In this document: positions 1 to 12,301 of the stretch, piece after piece
Numbering within the stretch: the first letter of the stretch is position 1
Layout of the letters: each line of letters opens with the position of its first letter
Assembly: GCF_963583255.1 (NCBI RefSeq)
Contig: NC_084818.1
Span: 10,728,222-10,792,221 of the forward strand
Source: Pyrus communis
Lineage: Eukaryota; Streptophyta; Magnoliopsida; Rosales; Rosaceae
Length of the DNA: 64,000 nucleotides
Direction: 5' to 3'
Notes under the pieces: generated by a model
The model's input: the letters and a program-made list of their open reading frames with translations, nothing else
The model's database searches: none
What the model was told of the DNA's origin: nothing
Made by a program: the position numbers and the translations under genes

Positions 1-2584
1 CCACTAATTCTATAACAACATCCACATTATGTGATGCAGAACTCCATTTAAGATTTAAAATAACTTGTGTACTACTAAATTTGTCACGGTTCATTTCCCC
101 GCACTTCCGCCCGGGGGCCCGCCGCGACTGGCGCCGCGACTTTCCTCTGTTTACAAGAATATATGGGAAGAAAACATGCCATTTTCGTCCCCACTCTCTG
201 TCATTGAATTTTGAGCAACGTGTCGTTGAAAGTTTGTTAGACATCTATTTGCATATGACAGCTAGGTTACCATCTTCAACCTGATGGGAGGGCATGGTAA
301 CATCATTCAAACCATTTCATAATTAAAGAAAAATGTCGCCGTAGCTTTATATTTTCAGAAAAGTATATGTCTACTAAATATAATTAAGAACTATAGATAA
401 TACTATCTGAAAAGTAAACTTTCATCAAAACTAAACTAGTTGTCAACACCTAGATTACATAAATAAGAAGAAAAAAAATCTTGCATCGTACATTCAATTC
501 ATCCACCTTCAATCTATGAGCTCTATGTTTCCTGCATCTGGGCATTTTTCTTTAAGCATGCTTGAAGTTAAAATGTTTTTTTTGGATAATTCTCACTTTA
601 CTACATTTAAGTACGGTGAAATTTTAACTTTCATACTCAAATTTTTTTTCGTCCCACTATTAATTTAAAGTTTGAATTTTGTGACACTTTCATAGTTTCG
701 TTAACCTTTTCATTAGGAATTCGTTAAAGCGTGACGTGCCATGCCATGCCGTTAAGCCAAAAATAAAAAATAAAACTTGCGGTCACTCCCAACTGCGGTC
801 GACTGAAGAAGAAACCACCATTAAGCTAGCTTCCACCGAACAACCCACCCCGTTGCCGTTGCCATAAGAACACGTACGTTTGTTTCTTTTAAACCGATCC
901 GGGTGCTTGTATGGATTTTGGTTCTTTCTAACCCTCGGCAAGATATTAAAACTACAAAAATAATTGAACGACTAAGGCTTTGTGTGTAGTTCGGTTTTGC
1001 ATCATCCTTCAGTGCCTTCTACTCTCGCTTCCAGTTTGGTTCTCATTGTACTGGATTGCTTTTTCTTCCTCAACAATATAATATCTTGATCGGTTATACC
1101 GAAAAGAAAAGAAAAGAAAAGCAAAAAGTGCTTTGACTTTTACGGTGGGTGCATTGATCTAAGCTAACTATACTATGTATTGTCTCAGATTTCTCTCTTT
1201 TTTTCATGTTCAGCATTTTGAAAATGAGAAATTAGATTCTCATTCTTTTTTTTTTCTTATTGCATTGATTAAAATCTTATTTGTTTTCAACTCTTGATTA
1301 AGGTCCTTAAGTTTTAATGAATGTCATTATTTTAATAATAAAATATTTACATGTTAAGATAATTACATTTTATCACTAAATATATTCATGTAGTAATATA
1401 TTCATTTAGTGTTACATTTGGTATATTTATATTTATGACTAAACTTTGTATCATCTATTTTTAGTTTGTACTCATTTTTAATTTGTACCAATTTTCTTTA
1501 CAGTTTTAATTTGTACCCATGTATTAATTGTTTTGTTCCCATATTTTTAAAATTTTTATTTGTACTCATAATTTTTTTCCCCATTTTATTTGTACCCATA
1601 ATTTATTTACAATGTACCCATGTATCTTTAAAAATGTACCACTTGTTATATGTAAAATTTACCCAATTTTTAATGTAAATCTATTATTTTTTTAATCTAA
1701 AATGTATCCGTTGTTGTTATATAAAATGCACGCATTATTTTCTAAATAAAATGTACCCATTTTATTAATATAAAACTTCCCCATTTTTTGTATAAAATGA
1801 ACCCACATTTTTAAAATTTATAACTACGTGCACCATTGTACTCATATAATTATATGGCTACATTCTTTTTAAACATTTTTATGGGTTGTTTGGAATAATG
1901 TTGAAATTGTACCCCATGGATAATTATATATTGCAAATGTACGGGTACATTCTTTTGACATGTGACAACTATTTGATCATTCATAACAATGTTTTCTTTT
2001 GGTCAAATTCATAACAGTGTTGGATACATTCTTTTTTGGCATTTTTTTTAACACTGTTTCCAATTGATTGATACATATATATGCTTACATGTACTTAACA
2101 TCTATTAATATACATTTTCAAAAGGAATTATATTGTTATATTGATTTTTTATTCAATCAAAATTTTGAAAAAAAAAAATTCCATATTTTTTGTTGGCCCT
2201 TTGAACTTTGATCAAAAATTAAAAACCACTAAAATTTTAATCAATGAGTATTAGTGGTTAGGAATCGCATTCAAAGTCTCCCTTATGAAAATTTTGCTTC
2301 CCAAAATTTTAGGTCATTTTTTACACAATTTGGTAATGTATTTGGCATCTTGATCATCACGTTATTTTTCATTTAAAAGGAAAACTTGCAGTCCACTACT
2401 GTACTTTGTAAACTGCATGCAGCTTGCTTTTCAATTTTTGCGTCAAATAATTGGAGAACTAGTAGATCGATCTATAATTACAAATGAAGAATTTGAATGG
2501 TAGGGAATAATTCAGTGTCACTTGAAGAAAAACTTGTACATAAAATGGGACCATATACATACTTACGTACATAATATAGAAAGC
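1..2584. other. AT-rich intergenic sequence
   Basis: No gene is recognised in this stretch. A short GC-rich patch lies near 100-150 inside otherwise AT-rich DNA. The segment around 1466-1830 is a degenerate repeat, listed separately. Open frames here are short, low-complexity and lack splice context or family resemblance. Confidence 0.6.
1466..1830. repeat. Degenerate TGTACCCAT-type repeat
   Basis: The words TGTACCCA, TGTACTCAT and close variants recur every 25-40 bases, separated by T/A-rich spacers. This gives a decayed low-copy tandem array. No coding potential is apparent: the frames through it are F/I/L-rich low-complexity translations. It may be an old minisatellite or a degenerate transposon interior. 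Confidence 0.5.
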
Positions 2585-2788
2585 TTTTAAGGGAAGGAAT
2601 CCCCATTTTTTTTAAAAAATGGGAACATCCTCTTAACTGTTAAATTTGGCTTTAATGAAATCCTGTGGTTGAGATTCTGTGCCATGTGATTTAATCTTAG
2701 CCACAAAATTTCATTAAAGTCAAATCTAATGGTTAAAAGTGTGTCCCTATTTTTCAAAAAAAAAAAATGAAGATCCCTTCCCTTAAAA
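2585..2788. mobile_element. Long-arm foldback MITE
   Basis: The two ends are inverted copies: TTTTAAGGGAAGG at 2585-2597 matches CCTTCCCTTAAAA at 2776-2788. The complementarity continues inward for about 90 bases per arm with few mismatches; for example GGCTTTAATGAAAT on the left answers ATTTCATTAAAGTC on the right. The whole unit is thus nearly one hairpin of about 200 bases. No coding frame is credible. It sits about 240 bases downstream of the miRNA hairpin on that gene's strand and could be part of the same primary transcript. Confidence 0.7.
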
Positions 2789-3029
2789 TGGGGCATCGAT
2801 TTCACCAGATAAATACATAGAGAGAAATTAGGTTGGACCACCATCGTGATTTTTCATGAGTCTTAGGAGGAGAGGAATAGAAGAGGAACTAGCTCTTACT
2901 GCAAGTGCAAGTCTAATGCTAAAAATATTTGAAGTCTCACCATCACCAACATGCTTAGAGAAAGGAGGGAGAATAAAAGACGCAAGCATGCACAAACTTA
3001 GAAATAAGAAAGAACGAAAAACTTCAGGA

Positions 3030-3216
3030 AGACCGTTAGGAGCTCCCTTCACTCCAATACCAAAAAGTTCAAGGTAGTCTCGTCTCCTACCTCATGCAAA
3101 CCCTTAGTATGCACACACTCAGTGTTATCGTGCGCATCCAGGGGTATTCATGAACTAGCAGTCGTGGTCTACCATCACCTCCTTTCAGAGTTGAAGTGGA
3201 GGGAGCTCCATTTGGG
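3030..3216 (-). ncRNA. MIR159/319-family microRNA precursor
   Basis: On the minus strand, 3057-3039 reads TTGGAGTGAAGGGAGCTCC. This matches the miR319/miR159 core (TTGGACTGAAGGGAGCTCC) except for C to G at position 6. The opposite arm, 3209-3191, reads GGAGCTCCCTCCACTTCAA and pairs with it over 19 positions with one mismatch and one G-U wobble. The roughly 130 bases between the arms also pair in blocks, such as GGTAG with CTACC, ACCCCT with AGGGTT and GCGCAC with GTGTGC. That gives the unusually long stem typical of this family, with the mature miRNA in the 3' arm. Known family members silence GAMYB-like (miR159) or TCP (miR319) transcription factor mRNAs. The position-6 variant and C at position 19 place this copy between the two classes. 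Expression cannot be judged from sequence. Confidence 0.85.
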
Positions 3217-3260
3217 CCCCACCCAAAACCCTAATGCCCTAGCTAGCTACTACACATATG

Positions 3261-3277
3261 CATATATAAATATATAG
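3261..3277 (-). promoter_or_regulatory. Probable TATA box of the MIR159/319 locus
   Basis: The minus strand carries CTATATATTTATATATG about 50-65 bases upstream of the hairpin base at 3209. A start about 30 bases downstream would fall near 3235 and leave a short leader before the stem. The placement fits a Pol II MIR promoter, but TATA-like words are common in this AT-rich DNA. Confidence 0.45.
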
Positions 3278-3289
3278 CACTACTCTTCT

Positions 3290-6200
3290 TAGGAAACATA
3301 TGTTGGAAGTGATATTTGGCTATGAGAATGGGAACCCTCAAGGGGTGTTTATATAGACCGGGACATTGGCTTTGGGTGAAGTTAATTAAGGCCATTGATC
3401 TTCCAAGATTTAATATTTAATGAAAGAATCTGGTAATGGGATTTTCTTGTCCAAGAATTGGTGAAACGTTGCACTAGTAAAGAGATAATCACTTACTCTT
3501 GATTGAGAGCATCTTTTTTGCTTAACTTTTTAAACGGGTTATTATTGGTGATGATGATATATATAATCATATATTAGCTAAGTGCGTGTGTATCTATAAA
3601 TCAAGGGGTCTACAATTCGTAGGTCCCATACAAGAACGTTGGTTCGAAGTGTCCCAATTGTCAATTGTGTGCATCATCAAAGAAAAAGAAAAAGGTTTGC
3701 GTGGATTATCATCTGGTGGTAATTGGTATGGGTATGTTGAATATTTAATTAAGTGGAACATTGGCGCCACCTTAATTAGGATAATTTTTGGCCGGTGCCT
3801 GTTTCCACGTATAGGGGTCCAGAAAATTTTGAAAAATATGATTAAGTACAATTTAGTGCGATAGGATGAAGAAAAGGAGAGTGAATTTTGATACAAAAAT
3901 CAGACAAGTACAGATTACAAATAGAATCTATGAAGAGGTTAAATTTGACTATAGGATGGAATTAGGAGACTAGGAGTGGATGTAAGTCTGAATTATGAAG
4001 AGTTACAAATCTTTACAACTATGATCCAACACGCCTCATCTCTACTAATTAATGAAACTTTCTTTGTCAACTAAAGGAGGTTGAAAAGACAAATTAGTTT
4101 TCTATCACACACAAAAAATGATGGGCAATAATGTAATTTCACAGGTCCAAATTTTACTGTTTTTATTGAAGTCTCATCTACAGGTGATGTTAAAATATCT
4201 CCAATATTAATAAATAAATAAATAAATAAAATAAAGCCAAAAACAAAACCTCTCACTCCTCCCACGTTCTCTCTCTCTCCCCTTCTCATTTTCCAAAAAA
4301 ATGTGTTCATACACACAAAGTATGTAGGCAAATGCTAGTAATTATTAAACGTTTGTAAAATGTTCCTTTTGTTGAATTATCAAAGAGACGGGTCAAATGG
4401 TCACTTTTAATAATACTGATAATATCCTCAATTTGATAATTACTGTCTGACAATTCATCAGGTGTAGAGTTTTATCACAAAAGACATCGGTAATTATTAA
4501 ACATTTGTAACATTAAGTCGTAGTCGTTCCAATACAAACTGACGCCAAAAGCAAAAATGTAATGAGACTTTTTCTAAATTAGTGCTTTCAAAACCATACC
4601 AAGTGGCCCAGTGGTAAGTACACTGGACTAGGCTCTCCGAAAAAAAATGTGGAGGGTTCCAAGTTCGATATTCCGAGCTGGCGAGTCTGATTGATCCTGG
4701 CCACGGGTAGGAAGAAATTCCTCATAGCCTCTATGAGTTTGAAAGAGGTAGATAATCATGAGTTACCACCAATTGTTCCCTTTTTTTAGATTTTTTTTTT
4801 TGTACTTTCACATAATTTCTTTCGTAAACCAGTGAATTTTGGTACAAAAATAAGAAATATAGACATTTAGAAGCAAGAGACTTGTAAGATAGTTGATTAT
4901 AAGCATTCCACTCTCCCCTCTCTTCATATGATTTGTATAAAAAACAGAAAATTGAGAACGGTGATGTTATTGACAAATACGAATGGTCTTTTTATTTTCT
5001 TTTAATTTCTTTTTCCAATAACAATCTAATTCATAAACTTACTATAAGGAATATGATCATCATTTTTTTAATACAAACCTCTGAAATACTTCGAGAATAG
5101 AGAGAAAGTTTGAACTTGAGGCGCAGCAGGAAAATTAATCCACCAAAAAAAGCAATATCTATGAAGAAAATCCTATCAAGACAAATTATTTTTCACCAAA
5201 TTATATTCACTAGCAATGGAAATTTAATTGAATCATTTTTCTCTCTTTTTTCAAACAAACTATATGAAATTCATGAAGATCCATCCAACCACTAAACCGC
5301 CGTATTATATCAACATGAAATGACAATTTTACTCTAAACAAAAAGTAGAATTTTGTTGTACCTAACCGTTCTCTTAACTATGTTTGGATAAGGGTTTTTC
5401 AAGTTTCAAGAGACTGATATCAATATATTATGGAATGGCTACAAAATGTAACATATAAGAGATTAGAAAAATCATGCATGAGCAATACACATGCATATAT
5501 AAGAGGCATTCGCTAATCCATACTTAAAATGTGTCATCTACAAATCCCTCTCACATTTTATGATCCATTACTTTATAACTTTGCATCAATTCATAAGAAC
5601 GTGAAAAACTCTAGCTCAAACATAACCTTACATGTTTGCCAGTTGACACGAGAGTTGCTACATCTCCAGGAAGGATATATGTTACTGCTTCAACCATCAT
5701 CGATCACAAAGTTGATTCTGATGCTAGCTGCTTTTCCATAGTGGTCCACTACATACGGAAATTTAAAAGAAAAAATGTTATGCTTTTGCACAATTATGAT
5801 TTGTTTATAGGCTTTATTAAGTTACTGGATAATAAAAAAGAAAGACGTTTCAGTGTAGTCCCTATCTTTTAATAGACAAAACATAGTAGGAACATAATTT
5901 TATAAATTTTAGATCCCTAATTCGGTTCGATTTTGTCATTGTTTTAGCAATACGAACCAATAATTTATGAGACGAAACTATACACACAGAGGTGTCCAGT
6001 CACACTTACTACCAAGTTCCAAAGTTCCAAAATTAATTGGATCCTTAAAAGGTACCAAGAAATTTTGGATCATGCAAAATAATTTATATATTTCTATGCA
6101 CTCCACACTAATCTTAGTTGCATGAAATGGGGGTTGAACTTATCCCCAATCTTTTATTTATTTTAAATTTTTGGAGAGATGAAAAAGTATAAAAAGAGGA

Positions 6201-7941
6201 CCCTATGCAAGTCCTATTGCCATCATACAAATCAAATATTGCGGAAAAAACTTATAAATATAAGACAGAATGTAATTATATACTTTTTTTTTTATAAGAA
6301 GTGATAGTGATTTCATTACCAACAAAAAGTGACTACAACGATTGTTATCAAGGTACATTTGCTCTAGTGATCAGTACATAGATTTGGAAGTAATTTGCAC
6401 AAACTAACAAAATTGATTAAACCTCTATATGGCTACCACAAGCACAAGATCCCCAATACAAAATTTCCGCAAAAGACGATAGATGCAACAATCTACGAGA
6501 TCACATCACTCGCTAGACGAGACAATGCCCACTAAAAACGGCATATCCCGAATAATTGAGTATATACTAAATTATATCCCATCGTTGATAGGCAAATTTA
6601 CAGGTGAGATAACGCTCGCTAAGCCATATCACTCGCTATTTATTACCTAATTAGCAAAACTTCGAATGACACATATAGTTGAAAATCTGCCCAACAAATA
6701 CCAATTTTAGCCCATATGAAGTGAAAATCTAACAAAATGTTTTGTTTGTGTTGTTTAACTATTGTTGGCAAGTTAGAAACAATTTTAAATATTTCAATCC
6801 ACTCATTTGGGAAGGGATGGTTGATGTTGTAGTCAGCAACTACCTAAGATTCAGGTCTGCTTTTGGGTTTTGGATTCTAATTGAGATTAAGTACCATTTG
6901 GTGGATTAAATTATGCCTCTTTACATGGTCAAAAGCAACTGAGCAAACCTAATTATTTTCATTTGAAGAGCTTAGAAAATCATGCATATCTCAGCGATGG
7001 TGCTGCCAATTGTCTCCTCGTGGCCATCACAATCATGAATCAACCCTTAATTTGATACTTACATGAAGCTCGGCATTCACTTAGGAGAGGGGTGATTGAG
7101 AGGACTCCATGCTCTGATTGTGGGATATTGCTGATTGAGAACGATTAGTAGTGACACCCGTCACCCAATACACATGCAAGTGATTTCCTGCATTTGATTC
7201 CTATACGAGTGCATATTTATGCACCTAAATACAGGAGGTCCTTTTAGAGCCTTGCATATTTCTTGGGTGGACAAGTGACATGACACGGCTTCGGCACCGA
7301 AGAATCTTGATTTCAGTTGGTTTAAAACCCCAGCCGCTAACGAGAGAAAGCTCTTTGTTGCCGACCGTTGCCTCTGAACTTGGGGTATATTCCCTTTGTT
7401 CCCCTCCCTGTGTCTCTCATCTCCTAACCATCTTTTATGCTTTGGTTGGGGTTACTTTTTTTCCTCTCTAGTTAGAAAAATCTTTTTTTTTATAAAAGTC
7501 GCTCTCCCTCTGTCTAGTGTTTATTGCTTTCGACTCAAATTGATGTATTTGAGTGGTGACTGTTGTTAAGCGTTGAGGTGATTGTTTTTGTGTTTCTTGT
7601 GTAGTTTGTATGCATAACAAAAGACTATAAGAAAGAAGCTCGGTATATATTGAAGGTGACTCATGGTAATGTTTCTTAACCAACAATTGCAAGATTATCA
7701 AAGGGTGATGCAGTCAATCTTTTCTTTATGGTGCCTTTAGAATAAATTCTACAACTTGTAATGTTTAGTCATCGTGAGTGTTATCTTTCTTGTTAGTTGA
7801 ATGTGAGACCTTTGTGGTTGATGAATTATATTTATTCGTATGTGATTGTAATTGTAAAGTTGTAGTATTTTATTTTGTGTTTGTGACCTCTTGATTTACA
7901 TTTGACATGTTCATCTTATATGTATTCTTGATCGTTCTTAA
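3290..7941. other. Intergenic sequence with scattered repeats
   Basis: Apart from the SINE-like unit at 4599-4740, no gene or RNA is recognised. The stretch contains a TAAA microsatellite near 4208-4230 and a T-tract followed by a decayed sequence near 6290-6700. Small open frames show no known domain and no plausible exon structure. Confidence 0.5.
4599..4740 (+). mobile_element. tRNA-derived SINE-like element
   Basis: The unit has Pol III promoter-like boxes at tRNA-like spacing. An A-box-like TGGCCCAGTGGTAAG lies at 4604-4618 and a B-box-like GGTTCCAAGTTCGAT at 4655-4669. A non-tRNA body follows, ending at a weakly defined 3' end. The head is too diverged and lacks the stems for a functional tRNA. 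The right boundary is approximate and no flanking duplication was identified. Confidence 0.5.
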
Positions 7942-8519
7942 GAGCATCTCCAATAATTCCCAATTCCCAATTGCCCTTCTTGCCCACAAAAAACTTGCTT
8001 TATGGTAATTGGCCCTATCATTGTAAGGGCAGGCACCACCCAATCCAATTGCACCAGCAAACATCCGTGGGTCCCACCCACAAGATGAACGGATGAGCCA
8101 AATGGCTTTCCTGATGAAATGGCACTGTTGGGGTTCAGACCATTTATTTTCCAACGAAAAACAAAAATTGTCCTTTTGTGGTCAACTGACACGTGGTAGA
8201 ATGTTGACCTCTAACTGTTTATGATTATGAAAATCAACGGTTAAGATTATTCTAACAGTAAAAAATCCAAAAAATTACTATAAAATTTCCAAAAACCCTA
8301 CCGAATTTTTTATTTTTTTTTATACAAGTACCCAACTATATATTAAAAAAATAAATAAAAAATATATTTGTGAGTAGTAATCGTCCTTACCCTTATCATT
8401 CCTCCTTCTAAACTGGTGGACTTGCACAAAGACAAATAGTATTTAGAGTGAAAAGTAAGAGCAATTTTATTGCCCTTGCTCTCAATTGTCATTGCCTCTA
8501 CCAACTAGTGGAGATGTTC
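7942..8519. mobile_element. MITE with TAA target duplication (Tourist/Harbinger-like)
   Basis: The left end GAGCATCTCCAATA is answered by an inverted right end TAGTGGAGATGTTC. TAA flanks both sides (7939-7941 and 8520-8522), the target size of PIF/Harbinger elements. The interior of 578 bases has no transposase-like frame, so it is non-autonomous. Class assignment rests on the TIR and target duplication only. Confidence 0.65.
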
Positions 8520-8876
8520 TAATAAAGTTCCATTTGATCTCAGAAGGGGCCAAAGAGGTTCAGTTGGTTCCGGTATCCATAGCCAAAGAAAAACAAGAAT
8601 AATTTCAAGTCCATTTTTTTATTTTAGATGATTGGATTGAGATTCAAGAAAGCTTTTAAAAATCATAGATCGTTACTGAATTTTTTGAGAGGTTTACTGA
8701 TGGTAAGTGGAGATTTGGATGAGAACTAGGTATTTATAACAAGGTAAACAGAAAAAACACTTCTCATGTACAAGTGTACTGCATTTTGGCATTTGGACAA
8801 GAAATTCAGTTTACAAAGATTCTGGCCTCAATTCAAAGATCAGCTATTCTTCCTGTTATCAGCTTACCATGAGAAA

Positions 8877-11845
8877 CTAGAGAGGCCCCTTGGAAGTTTT
8901 CATGCGAGGGCGCTTTGCTTCCAACCTGGCTTCTAGTAGTTTTGCCATCAAGGTATTTTCGTCAAGTCCCGGAGGCCATTCCAAAGAAGACTGAGATTTT
9001 CCAAAATCTGGGGTTCCTAGTTTTGACATCCATTGCTGTACTGGACTAGCATTACCTGTATACACAGGCTGAACACAAGCTTCCACCCTGCGGTTACTTT
9101 CAGGATGACTGGATTTCATTCCACGTGCCCTAAGCCGTTTACTTTGTATTTCTTGTAGACCTGTGATTAAATCACAGTACTCAGATTCTTCAAGATTCTC
9201 AATCAGAGCCTGATTTTCTGCTCCCACTTCAGTGATTTCACCATGTTCCCTATCTGCAGACTCGCTTCTGTTTGCATTATAGGACATGCTTCTGGCCATA
9301 CGTTCTTCATACTGCCCTTGCAAACCAGACAAACTATTAGCCTTAGTGTTCTCCTTTGATAGCTTCTCCCTCACAGAATAAGATCTCGCCATTCCTTCAT
9401 ATTGGCCTTCTGCAACATTTTTTTTTCGCTGTCTAGAGCTGCGCTTGATTTGTTTTCCACTGGCACTCTTGCCTGCTTCTAAAGGGTGTGAATCATTGTC
9501 GGTAGTATCTTCGTCAGCTACATGCTGTGGTGCACTTGTAGCTTCATTCAATGGAAGGGACTCTAATGACTGCCGACGTGAGCAATTTCCCTTCAGCTCC
9601 TCTGGGGATAATTTACCATTTTTCTTTGACTCAACAGATCGTTTAGCCTGAAGAAAGGTTTCTATATCAAAACCTAACTTGTCCACAATTGTATTCCTCT
9701 CTGCAAGGTCGCTCTGAGCTTCTGGTATCTTCATTTGCATCCGTTCATCAAGCCATGCTTCCGAAAGATGGAGAATTAATCTGTCTGAGCTGGTCATACC
9801 ACTGTGACCCTTCTCGGGCTTTTGCTTCAGGGATCGCACCTCTTGTTCATACTCTTTTATTCCATTGGCAAACTCATCGCACAAGTTTTCTAATAGGATA
9901 CGTGCTTTTCTCTCCCTTTCAAGCTCTCTCAGAGCATTAGAGAAAGAAGATTTCACTTCAGAGAGCTCTCTAGCTAGCTTCCTATGCAGGCTTTCTGAAT
10001 GCTTTCTCAACTTCCTCTCACCTTCTAGCTCATCCCTGAGCAATTGGACAGTTGCTTTGATTCGGTCTTGGTCCTTATTCTTCCAAACAAGTTTATTTTC
10101 TGTAACATGCTTCATCAAGTCATCCATTTTTTGCCTATCCGATTGCTTCTCATGCAACAACTCTTCAATTCTTGCATGAGAATGATCTAGTTCCACTTTC
10201 AAAGCTTTTACCAATGATATATTAGATGCATGTTGCTCTTCAAGAGTCCAGATACGATTTAGTACTTTGAGTAATTCTGTGGATGTTTTAAAACTACGAC
10301 TTGATTCGCCCATCCTTCCCTTATAAGGTGCCACCTACAAAAAATTGAAAACCAAAGGGTATCCAAATCCATCAGTCTCTGATCTTGGGTAACATTGATT
10401 CTACAATGTGTGTAACTATTTACTATTCCAAAACGAATAATTACGATACTCTTTTTTTAGGCATTAAACTTTTTTTCAATTCATGCCTCCTATCTCTCGA
10501 TTGTAGATATTGTTTATATAAATTATACTTGATACCCCAAAGTTCTTTCTTGGATATCGTCATTTGAAAACATTTTTATACAGCATGGAATCTACACTTG
10601 AATGAATTTTTTCAGACGCGTATTACTTTACATTGTTGTCTACTTATCAATTGACTTTACCCTTAAAGTAATCACTCACAGACTATCTAATGGATCAGCC
10701 GTTCTGATTATTGTGTTAATAAGGGAAGGATGGGCGACTTCCTAATCTTCAAAGGGAGGGCATTTTTTATATTCAGGAGAAGAGGGACATAATTACTCAC
10801 CTCCAATGAGCTACAAGTAGCAGGAGATCGGGGTTGGAGAGCACAACCATTGCTCTCAACTGATTGATGGTGCTGTATCGACAGTGCTGATACAAGCCTT
10901 CTCAAGCTTCTTGCACTTGCTGGCTGGAATCAGAAAGGTCAAGGATCAGTACTCAATTAAAACACACAGATGAACGCAATTTCATATGTTTTTGAAATTT
11001 CGGAGCAGTAAAAATAAGATCACAACTATCAAATCATACACAATGACGAGCAATTCTTCCCAACTTTACAATTTTCCCCTAATGTTAATGCTGCATAATC
11101 AACAACTCAAACTTTTCCGGATAAAAGGAAATTCTAAATCATATTTGCAGCAGAACTGCAAAAATATAAGCCAAGTAGAATGCCTCTCATTTTTGTTTTT
11201 GTTGTTGCTTTTTTTTTTTTTTTTTTTTTGACAAGACTAATCTACGGAAGCTCCGAACTTGGATGGGAGGGGTCGATATACTGGCTTAACCAACTGACAT
11301 AACTCACATCTACAAAACTGACATAACTCACATCTACATAACCAACTGATATAACTCACGTCTACGTAATTGTATCTTTAATGTGTCATAGAAGCAAAAA
11401 AAGATACAATCTTTAGACTAATTTTCAGCATAGCAAGAAATCCCAACTTGAAGAAACATTCCATTTCTGCAACAGGCTTCATAAAACAAAGTATAACTAA
11501 GCATTCGACCAAAAAATAAATACAAATTACACACACCTGGTCACGAAGTGAGCCAGCAGGACTCTCAACCTCCACCAGAGGCCTGGAAATCCCAATCCCA
11601 TTTCTCCTCTGCTGCTTGCGGCGGAGCCGACCGCCGGCCTTGCTCATTTGCTCAATTTCCCAGACGGAGGAACAGAGCTTTCTGGCAGAGAGTGACGCTG
11701 CGGAGTGAGGGATGAGGAATTCTGAGGTGGGTTTTCTGCGACTCTGAGAAGAGAAATCGTCGAGCCTCCAAATGGGTGGTGGCGTACTGGAGGAAAGCCC
11801 TCCTCTTTTCCTCACCAACACAACCCGTTTCAACTTTTTCACCAT
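8877..11845 (-). CDS. Coiled-coil protein, At5g41620 / At2g46250 family
   Basis: Three coding exons join in phase 0: 11845-11537, 10923-10801 and 10334-8877, giving 629 residues. Donors are CAG/GTGTGT and GAG/GTGAGT; acceptors are CCAG and GTAG. The start is the MVKKLKRVV methionine, because upstream methionines lie in a charged leader without family resemblance. Exon 1 carries the basic N-terminus and the family motif SARKLCSSVWEIEQM; exon 2 has ARSLRRLVSAL. Residues ~150-330 form a long heptad-rich coiled coil (the HSESLHRKLARELSEVKSS region), followed by a polar Ser-rich C-terminus ending RLEAKRPRMK. Relatives are annotated as myosin-heavy-chain-like, USO1-like or branchless-trichome-like proteins with poorly known, possibly cytoskeletal roles. 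No catalytic domain is present. Intron 1 holds a short tandem repeat. A role is not claimed beyond coiled-coil association. Confidence 0.85.
11291..11369. repeat. Three-unit tandem repeat in intron 1
   Basis: ACTGACATAACTCACATCTAC and a diverged third copy, ACTGATATAACTCACGTCTAC, follow each other at 24-28 base spacing. The array sits just after a long T-tract inside the first intron of the At5g41620-like gene. It is probably slippage-derived and non-functional. Confidence 0.7.
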
Positions 11846-12301
11846 CACTCCCCCTTCCTTTTTCCTTTCACTTTCTGCACCTTTTTCCTCTCTCTCCATC
11901 TCTCTCTCTCTAAATTCAAATTTCAACCTGTGCTTTCTTGCTGACCCACGTTTTTGTGTTTGTTTTTGTTTTCTGCTTTTTTTTGGGAGATTCAAGATTA
12001 CAAGGTTGCTTCTTTCACTCTCGTTTTCTTCAAAAGCTACACAGTCGAGGTTGTTCTGCTCTCTTCTGTGACCTGTCCTACATATTTTTGGAATCTATTT
12101 CTCTATTTTTTTTATTATTTTTCCTATTTTTTTGTCCCCAGATTTACCCCGAAGTTTATCCACCTCAGCCATAATATGCCAAAGGAATTGGGACAGTGAC
12201 CTCCAAAAATTGGGCCCACTTAGCTCCTCACAGTCACAATCATCTGTTCTTGCTTTTCTTTCTCCTCTTTTAAGTTAAAACGAACAGGAATAGCCTAATA
12301 G

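Noticed and set aside
86..150. GC-rich patch with CCGCGACTGGCGCCGCGAC
   Set aside because: Looked like possible rRNA or coding debris, but no rRNA signature, conserved frame or repeat boundary was identifiable.
2828..3052. Minus-strand open frame of 74 codons over the miRNA hairpin
   Set aside because: It has no ATG at its start (a GTG), no family resemblance, and is explained by the MIR159/319 stem sequence.
6290..6700. Sequence after a T-tract resembling the region at 28430-28620, perhaps LINE 3' tails
   Set aside because: Only short words match (CATTA.CAACAAAAAG-like and GAGGTAATTCGCACAAAC-like). No reverse transcriptase remnant is visible.
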